Shown piece after piece: positions 58,989 through 64,000 of a DNA stretch of 64,000 bases. The stretch is from contig OY781097.1 of the NCBI GenBank assembly GCA_963676415.1, forward strand, positions 186,001 through 250,000. Direction: 5' to 3'. Every line of letters begins with the position of its first letter. Position 1 is the first letter of the stretch. Source of the DNA: G963662905 sp963676415 (GTDB lineage Bacteria; Bacteroidota; Bacteroidia; Bacteroidales; WRLA01). The notes beneath the pieces are model-generated. The model had not been told where the DNA came from and made no database searches. It saw only the letters and a program-made list of their open reading frames with translations. Position numbers and translations under genes: made by a program.

Positions 58989-60814
58989 AGAAACACACAT
59001 TAATATTTCCTGTATTACTGATCATTGGCGTTTTTATTTTTCAAAGGTGTGCCAATCCGGTGATGCCGGTTGGTGGCCCAAAAGATGTGGCACCACCAAT
59101 TGTAACCGAAACAGAACCGGTAAACTACAGTTTGTTTTTTGAAGAAGACCAGTTCCGGATTTATTTCAATGAATTTGTCAGTTTAAAAGATGTGGACAAA
59201 CAACTGATTGTTTCACCGCCTTTAATGGAGCGCCCGGAGCTCAAAATCCGCGGGCGCTCTGTTTTGTTCAAATTTGACCGAGATGAAGAGCTCAAAGCTG
59301 ATGCCACATACTCTATATTTTTTGGCAACGCCATTCAGGACCTGACCGAAGGCAACCCACTGGGCAATTTCATTTATGTGTTCAGCACCGGCGAGCACCT
59401 GGATTCGCTCAGCATCATCGGGAAAGTAAATATGGCCTTTGATATGGCTCCGGCAGAAGAAACCTTTGTGATGCTCTATACCGACAATAACGATACCATT
59501 CCTTTTGACAGCCTGCCCTATAAAGTACGTCCCGATTATGTTTCCAAAACAGATGAACACGGTCATTTCGGCTTGTACAACCTGGCCGGGAAAGAGTTTA
59601 AGCTGTTTGCAATCAAGGATGTAAACTCCAATTACATTTATGATATGCCCAATGAGGAGATTGCTTTCCTCGACAAAATCATTTATCCCGATTTTGTGCC
59701 CCTGCACGAGCATGAAGAAGACAGTATTTTAACCGACAGCCTGTTGCTGATGGACAGCCTGATGGAAGAAACAGAAGAACATTTGCATCAGGAAGCGCTC
59801 CATCTGCCGCACGCAATTGCCGATAGCCTATTCGGCGACACATCGCTTTATGCCGGGCAATTTTACCAGCTTTACCTCTTCGAAGGCATTGATACCGTGC
59901 AAAAACCGGCAGATCAATCTTTGATATCCCCGGGTCATTATCAAATCATCATGCGCTATCCCACAAAGGAATTGCGCCTCGAAGAACTCCCAAAAAACGA
60001 TACCATGGACTGGTTGACCGTGCAAATGAACAAAGGCAAAGACACCATTGACCTTTGGTATCCCATTTTACCTTCTGATTCAGCCACTTTCCTGCTATAC
60101 AATATGGACACTATTGTCGATACCCTGGAAATCGCTTTAAAAGAACCTGAGAAGAAAACCAAAAAACGGAAAAAGAAAGAAGAGGAGGAAGAGGAAAAAC
60201 GGCCTTCTTTGCAGGTTTCCAACTCCACTTCGACAGGATTTAATTTTTATCAGAATTTCTATATCGACTTTGGTGCGCCCATTGGCAATATAGAAGAACA
60301 AGCCTTCTTTTTGCGCGAAAACGAAGATACTCTTGCCCCACCGGCCTGGCGTTTTACCGATAGCTTGGTGCACAGGCAAATTTTAGTGGAACACGAATGG
60401 AAAGCCGAATCAGATTATACTTTGATTGTGCCCGACAGCATGTTCTGGGATATTTTCGGCTACAGCCACGACAGTTTGCTTATCAACTTCAAAACAAAAG
60501 CACTCAGCGAATACGGCACATTAAAACTAAAATTCAGTTATTATGATGAAGATCCGCTCATCATTGAGATGTACACCGAAAATGATAAACTGGTACGCAG
60601 AGACAAAATCACGGAGTCGGTAAATTTCGATTATGGTTTGCTGAAACCCGGATCCTACAAGTTTAAGTGTATTATTGACCGCAATAAAAACGGCCAATGG
60701 GATACGGGCAATTATGGCAAGAAGCTCCAGCCAGAGCGTGTTGTTTGGTACGACAAGCTTTTGGAAATCCGTGCCAATTGGGATATTGAAGACGAATGGG
60801 AAATAAAGCCATAA
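58985..60814 (+). CDS. Ig-like (Big_5) domain lipoprotein
   Basis: A 609-residue protein. The signal peptide with FIFQRCANPVMPVGGPKD has a lipobox Cys near residue 22. It is followed by a Big_5 Ig-like domain (FNEFVSLKDVDKQLIVSPPL, ADATYSIFFGNAIQDLTEGN, FVFSTGE-like end) and several further beta-rich domains separated by an acidic and then a Lys/Glu-rich linker (KKTKKRKKKEEEEEE, about residues 392-406). CANPVMPVGGPKDVAPP is typical of a widespread Bacteroidota lipoprotein family of unknown role. It ends the coupled operon starting at 54828. Its last ~20 codons are duplicated at 61493-61558. Confidence 0.85.
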   Translation: MKKHTLIFPVLLIIGVFIFQRCANPVMPVGGPKDVAPPIVTETEPVNYSLFFEEDQFRIYFNEFVSLKDVDKQLIVSPPLMERPELKIRGRSVLFKFDRDEELKADATYSIFFGNAIQDLTEGNPLGNFIYVFSTGEHLDSLSIIGKVNMAFDMAPAEETFVMLYTDNNDTIPFDSLPYKVRPDYVSKTDEHGHFGLYNLAGKEFKLFAIKDVNSNYIYDMPNEEIAFLDKIIYPDFVPLHEHEEDSILTDSLLLMDSLMEETEEHLHQEALHLPHAIADSLFGDTSLYAGQFYQLYLFEGIDTVQKPADQSLISPGHYQIIMRYPTKELRLEELPKNDTMDWLTVQMNKGKDTIDLWYPILPSDSATFLLYNMDTIVDTLEIALKEPEKKTKKRKKKEEEEEEKRPSLQVSNSTSTGFNFYQNFYIDFGAPIGNIEEQAFFLRENEDTLAPPAWRFTDSLVHRQILVEHEWKAESDYTLIVPDSMFWDIFGYSHDSLLINFKTKALSEYGTLKLKFSYYDEDPLIIEMYTENDKLVRRDKITESVNFDYGLLKPGSYKFKCIIDRNKNGQWDTGNYGKKLQPERVVWYDKLLEIRANWDIEDEWEIKP

Positions 60815-60942
60815 AAAAAAGACCGGGGGTCAGCCGGTCTTTTTTACTAATCAAAGAATAAGTTTATTCTTCACCACACTTTCCGAGGCACTCAATAATT
60901 TGAGACAAAATCATGCATTTCAGTGCATATTACATCTATTTC
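60748..60942. repeat. ~195-bp direct repeat, left copy
   Basis: It matches 61493-61687 with no gaps: two mismatches in the first ~155 bp, more in the last 40. It covers the 3' end of the Big_5 gene, its terminator, and (minus strand) the last ~27 codons of the ArsR gene, here as a decaying fragment. Confidence 0.85.
60813..60846. terminator. Bidirectional terminator after the Big_5 gene
   Basis: AAAAAGACCGG / CCGGTCTTTTT (11 bp) with a 7-nt loop, A tract before and T tract after, so it can act on both strands. A one-base variant copy is at 61559-61592. Confidence 0.9.
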
Positions 60943-61492
60943 CTTGTTTTAAGGACACCCCTCCCGTTTTATACATTGAGTGGCGGCAAAGCATAACACG
61001 ATTGAAAATCAAACAATAATTCGCCCCACATTTTTTATCCCTTTTGTCTTGGCACAAAAGGAACCAAAAAGCCAAGTCAAAACAAAGCTTCTCCCCGCTC
61101 TTCCCGATGCCAAGAATCTCCAATCAAAGTAGTGCCTCGTACCTCGGCAAAGCTTTAGTCCCTTTGATGGAATTCTAAGCATCGGGAATTCACCCTCATC
61201 CGGCCCGCTGTTTTGACAGGCCGACCCGCTGTCTAAACGAGGATGATTTTTGTTTTGAAAACAAATTGATCAAAAACTTCGTCTAACGCAAAATCATTAG
61301 TAGTGCTTTATAGATAGGCTTTTAATTTTAATTTCAGCCGTGCACAAATACCTCCATATTAAGACCTCTTATTGCAACTAAATACCACTAAAATTGAAAG
61401 CAAATCCCCAAAACCGAAAAGCTAAAATCTCACAAATAACTGATGATGAATCAACTATTTTAACCATTTGTTGGCTAAAAAAATAAGGGTCT
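60943..61492. repeat. 550-bp non-coding repeat-like element between the duplicated ends
   Basis: No gene. It has a long imperfect hairpin at 61101-61188 (TTCCCGATGC / GCATCGGGAA with further inner pairing AGAAT...ATCAAAG), the tract CTTTTGTCTTGGCACAAAAG followed by GAACCAAAAAGCCAAG at about 61032-61075, and a GC-rich patch with CCCGCTGT twice (about 61203-61232). The CTTGGCACAAAAG type of sequence recurs in many Bacteroidota intergenic regions, from memory. Its ends are not obvious inverted repeats. Confidence 0.5.
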
Positions 61493-61687
61493 GTACGACA
61501 AGCTTTTGGAAATCCGTGCCAATTGGGATATTGAAGACGAATGGGAAATAAAGCCATAAAAAAAAGACCGGAGGTCAGCCGGTCTTTTTTACTAATCAAA
61601 GAATAATTTTATTCTTCACCACACTTTCCGAGGCACTCAATAATTTGAGTCAGAATTCTGTCTTTCAGTGCATAATAAATCTTTTTT
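61493..61687. repeat. ~195-bp direct repeat, right copy
   Basis: The counterpart of 60748-60942. It carries a fragment of the Big_5 gene's 3' end (61493-61558, not expressed as a gene), the terminator copy at 61559-61592, and the functional 3' end of the ArsR gene. Confidence 0.85.
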
Positions 61688-61923
61688 CCATCTCTGCGCG
61701 ATACGAGGATACCCTTGCTTTTTAGGATATTCAGGTGATGCGAAGCAGAGGCCTGCTCTATATTGAGCTTTTCATAAATCTCGGTTACGCTTTGTTTTTT
61801 ATTCTCGTTCAGAATATCAATAATAGCAATGCGCATTGGGTGAGCCATTGCCCGCAATTTGCTGGCAGCATGCTCAAGTTTGTTTACGTCTAAAACGATT
61901 TTTTCTTGTACTTCTTCTGACAT
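61609..61923 (-). CDS. ArsR/SmtB-type winged-helix regulator
   Basis: A 104-residue transcription factor: LRAMAHPMRIAIIDILNENK (alpha 1-2), QSVTEIYEKLNIEQASASHH and LNILKSKGILVSRRDGKKIY (recognition helix and wing). The C-terminus has IIECLGKCGEE; the two Cys might sense metal or redox state, but the alpha3 CVC and the alpha5 DxHx sites are not present. The frame opens nine codons upstream at a TTG (61950), but that lies in the -7 box, so the ATG at 61921-61923 is used. The target is unknown; autoregulation is likely. Confidence 0.9.
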   Translation of the reverse strand: MSEEVQEKIVLDVNKLEHAASKLRAMAHPMRIAIIDILNENKKQSVTEIYEKLNIEQASASHHLNILKSKGILVSRRDGKKIYYALKDRILTQIIECLGKCGEE

Positions 61924-61947
61924 GACTTTACTTTCTGGTTTCGATGG

Positions 61948-61978
61948 CAAAAATAAGACAAGTTTTCATCATACACAA
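61948..61978 (-). promoter_or_regulatory. Promoter and possible operator of the ArsR-type gene
   Basis: Minus-strand TTG at 61976-61978, a 20-bp spacer and TATTTTTG at 61948-61955. An inverted repeat TACACA / TGTGTA (about 61973-62000) overlaps the -33 box and is a candidate autoregulatory operator. Confidence 0.55.
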
Positions 61979-62005
61979 ATAAATATGTACATGTGTGTAG
62001 TTAAT

Positions 62006-63634
62006 TTATTGAAAAACCGATGTGAATTCAAATTTTTTGCCGTCAAACAGCCCTTTATCGCTCAATTTCAGCTCCGGTATGACCAATAGTGCCATAAAGG
62101 AGAGCGTCATATAAGGAGCATTCAGCTTTGAGCCAAGGCTTTTGGCCATTTTATCAATGTCTTCATAAGCCCGCGCAACCTTATGGGCATCATCACTGCT
62201 CATGATACCGGCCACAGGCAATGGCAGGAGCATATCTAGTTTGCCATCGGTGCAGGCCACGCCCCCTTTTGCGTCCACAATCTGGTTTACTACATGGACA
62301 ATATCCTCATCGCTGCAACCTACGGCAATGATATTATGACTATCGTGTGCCACGCTCGAAGCAATGGCTCCTTTTTTCAGTCCAAAATTCTGCACAAAAG
62401 CCACAGCCGGTTTTGTTGGCGCATAACGGTTCATGACAATAATTTTTAGCACATCCTGATCGGGATCACTGACCAGATTACCCGCAACTGCCTTAGCCTG
62501 AACGGAATTTGTTGTTGTAATCAACTGGCCGTCGAGTGCCTGAAAGACTTTGAGCTTTTGGCCTTCATCATTGATACGGATATCATCCAAAGTGATTTTG
62601 CGGGCGTTAAAATTATTGGGATGCTTGCTATCAACCGATTGAATGAGGCTTTTGCCGTTCCTGGCAATTAATTCACCATGATACCAGGTTTCGAGCACAT
62701 TAAATGATTGTGGATGATCGATCAGGCAGAAATCTGCGGCATCACCCATTTGCAGCAAGCCACAATCCAGTTTATAATGTGTGGTTGGAATGTAAGTGCA
62801 GGCACGCAGGATGTCGAGGAATTGATAACCGGATCCGAGGGCTCTTTTGATCAGCTGATTGATATGGCCGCGTTCGAGATCGTCGGGATGCTTATCGTCG
62901 GAGCAGAACATAATCATATCGGGATGTTCGTGGAGCAAAGGCACGAGTGCTTCAAAATTTTTGGCTGCGCTGCCTTCCCGAATCTGCACTTTCATTCCGG
63001 CAGCAATTTTATCGCGGGCTTCTTCAATAGTGAAACATTCGTGATCGGTAGAAATCCCTGCGGCTGCGTATTTGCGTGCATCATCGCCCAAAACGCCGGG
63101 AGCATGTCCATCCACTGGTTTATTGTATTTTTTGGCTATTTCCAGTTTTGCCATAACCTGCTCATCCTTAAAAAGCACGCCCGGAAAATTCATCATCTCC
63201 GAGAGGTAAGGGATATCTTTTCGCTGCAATAGTTGGGCAATTTCATCCGCACCCAGCTCAGCTCCTGCAGTTTCAAAAGGCGTGGCAGGCACACAGCTTG
63301 GTGCGCCAAAGTTAAATCCAAAAGGTACTTTTTTCGCGTTTTCGACCATAAAGTCGATACCGGCAATACCGAGCACATTGGCAATTTCGTGCGGATCAGA
63401 AACCGTTGCGGTAGTGCCATGCACACACGCCAGTCGGGCAAATTCGGAAGGCACCAGCATGGAACTTTCAATATGCACATGCGCATCAATTAAACCCGGC
63501 AGAATGTATTGATCGGAATCCACATCCATTTCCTTAATCTCTGCAATGCGCCCCCCATTGACTTTTATTTGTCCTTTAAAAATCCTTTTAGCTACGACAT
63601 CAACTATATTTCCCTCAAATATTATTTCTTCCAT
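62006..63634 (-). CDS. ade: Adenine deaminase
   Basis: A 542-residue amidohydrolase that converts adenine to hypoxanthine and ammonia in purine salvage. PGLIDAHVHIESSMLVPSEF carries the first metal His pair; DGHAPGV, STDHECFTIEEA and FCSDDKHPDDLERGH supply further metal and catalytic residues; GSSVAHDSHNIIAVG-like SVAHDSHNIIAVGCSDEDIV is the C-terminal signature. The frame is open 37 codons further up, but the ATG at 63632-63634 (MEEIIFEGN) matches the family. It lies upstream of the ArsR gene on the same strand but has a separate promoter region between. Confidence 0.95.
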   Translation of the reverse strand: MEEIIFEGNIVDVVAKRIFKGQIKVNGGRIAEIKEMDVDSDQYILPGLIDAHVHIESSMLVPSEFARLACVHGTTATVSDPHEIANVLGIAGIDFMVENAKKVPFGFNFGAPSCVPATPFETAGAELGADEIAQLLQRKDIPYLSEMMNFPGVLFKDEQVMAKLEIAKKYNKPVDGHAPGVLGDDARKYAAAGISTDHECFTIEEARDKIAAGMKVQIREGSAAKNFEALVPLLHEHPDMIMFCSDDKHPDDLERGHINQLIKRALGSGYQFLDILRACTYIPTTHYKLDCGLLQMGDAADFCLIDHPQSFNVLETWYHGELIARNGKSLIQSVDSKHPNNFNARKITLDDIRINDEGQKLKVFQALDGQLITTTNSVQAKAVAGNLVSDPDQDVLKIIVMNRYAPTKPAVAFVQNFGLKKGAIASSVAHDSHNIIAVGCSDEDIVHVVNQIVDAKGGVACTDGKLDMLLPLPVAGIMSSDDAHKVARAYEDIDKMAKSLGSKLNAPYMTLSFMALLVIPELKLSDKGLFDGKKFEFTSVFQ

Positions 63635-63683
63635 GGTAAAATGTTTTGAATTTGTTTTCTGCAAGATACAAAAAGACGACCTT

Positions 63684-64000
63684 TTAATGCTTTCCGCGGA
63701 TATATTCCCCGAGTTCAGTGCCGGTGGTTTCAAAATCGAAGGCATTGTTTACCCTTGCATAATTCCTTTTATCAATACAAAAATCATAAGCAAATTTTGC
63801 AAGTTCGAGCCGGCTGCTTTCAAATTCGATCGCAGAAACAATACGAAGGACCTGCTCGCTGGTGAAACACTTTTTTGCAGACAAAATCTGTCGGGCCAGA
63901 TCCATACGGGCATCATTAAAATTCCTGAGGTTCAGATCGGCAAGGATCACTTCCATATCGGTATCACTAATGCTGCATGGCGGCGGCTGCGGTGGGCGCA
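63684..64000 (-). CDS. DUF4476 domain protein, C-terminal part
   Basis: The frame is open from the window edge to the stop at 63684, about 105 codons, so the 5' end is outside. After a Pro-rich linker (RPPQPPPCSISDTD) comes the DUF4476 repeat: LNLRNFNDARMDLARQILSA, then CFTSEQVLRIVSAIEFESSR and LELAKFAYDFCIDKRNYARV. This helical domain is found at the C-terminus of secreted or periplasmic Bacteroidota proteins of unknown function. The ATG at 63954-63956 is internal to the domain. Confidence 0.75.
   Translation of the reverse strand, partial: RPPQPPPCSISDTDMEVILADLNLRNFNDARMDLARQILSAKKCFTSEQVLRIVSAIEFESSRLELAKFAYDFCIDKRNYARVNNAFDFETTGTELGEYIRGKH

Noticed and set aside
60672..60854. Minus-strand frames at 60672-60854 and 61378-61599 with identical starts
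   Set aside because: They are antisense to the Big_5 gene end and its duplicate; their similarity only reflects the 195-bp repeat.
60943..61492. IS-type terminal inverted repeats at the ends of the 550-bp element
   Set aside because: The left and right ends share no convincing inverted match, and no CCCGAGTTTGACAG-like sequence is present.

Overview
The window is a chromosomal segment of a Bacteroidota bacterium, most likely of the order Bacteroidales or a close relative. The evidence is a DUF4290 gene next to murA, Bacteroidota-type promoters (TTG, 19-20 bp, TAnnTTTG) at many starts, type IX secretion sorting domains, SusC/D-free T9SS cargo genes, DUF4476 and DUF2723 proteins, and AT-rich intergenic DNA. 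No plasmid or phage backbone is visible.

Left part (1-6600): the murA start (cut by the window edge), DUF4290 and a UvrD/PcrA helicase on the minus strand; then a PKD lipoprotein, rpsT and radC on the plus strand; then a 438-bp gap that carries a regulated promoter, a likely small RNA and two terminators; then eno. From 24627 down to 6674 runs one co-directional str-S10-spc-alpha supercluster of 31 ribosomal, translation, export and transcription genes: rpsL rpsG fusA rpsJ rplCDWB rpsS rplV rpsC rplP rpmC rpsQ rplNXE rpsNH rplFR rpsE rpmD rplO secY map infA rpmJ rpsMKD rpoA rplQ. It has a clear promoter before rpsL and a terminator after rplQ. tuf and adk are not in it.

Middle part (25106-44030): a surface-glycan locus (GT4 glycosyltransferase, formyltransferase-like/GINT1-like protein, methyltransferase, flippase); an orphan 67-residue gene behind the second copy of the regulated promoter; a NifS-SelD fusion directly downstream of parE; a flavodoxin/ferredoxin protein; a Na+/Ca2+ exchanger; miaA with an overlapping GT2 gene; a BASS-type transporter; tRNA-Val(GAC); a patch of decayed gene and repeat sequence; an outer-membrane barrel; a small membrane protein; and an aldehyde dehydrogenase.

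Right part (44050-64000): an accessory region. A complete IS1634-family element (14-bp inverted repeats) sits inside the T9SS sorting-domain end of a gene and is flanked by a perfect 235-bp direct repeat. Next come a truncated C13-type peptidase and four T9SS-secreted propeller proteins, three of which are tandem near-identical paralogues with a swapped central cassette. Then follow a MITE-like palindrome, a 14-unit 21-bp tandem repeat and a dispersed intergenic repeat. A coupled envelope operon (DUF2723 membrane protein, polysaccharide deacetylase, small membrane protein, Big_5 lipoprotein) is followed by a 550-bp repeat element flanked by a ~195-bp duplication, an ArsR-type regulator, adenine deaminase and the end of a DUF4476 gene.

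The strongest leads for something undescribed are the two matching promoter modules with three 21-bp-spaced direct repeats (one before a likely small RNA, one before an orphan gene), the two loci with long flanking duplications, the tandem cassette-variable surface genes, and the 21-bp repeat array that is open as a heptad-repeat protein.
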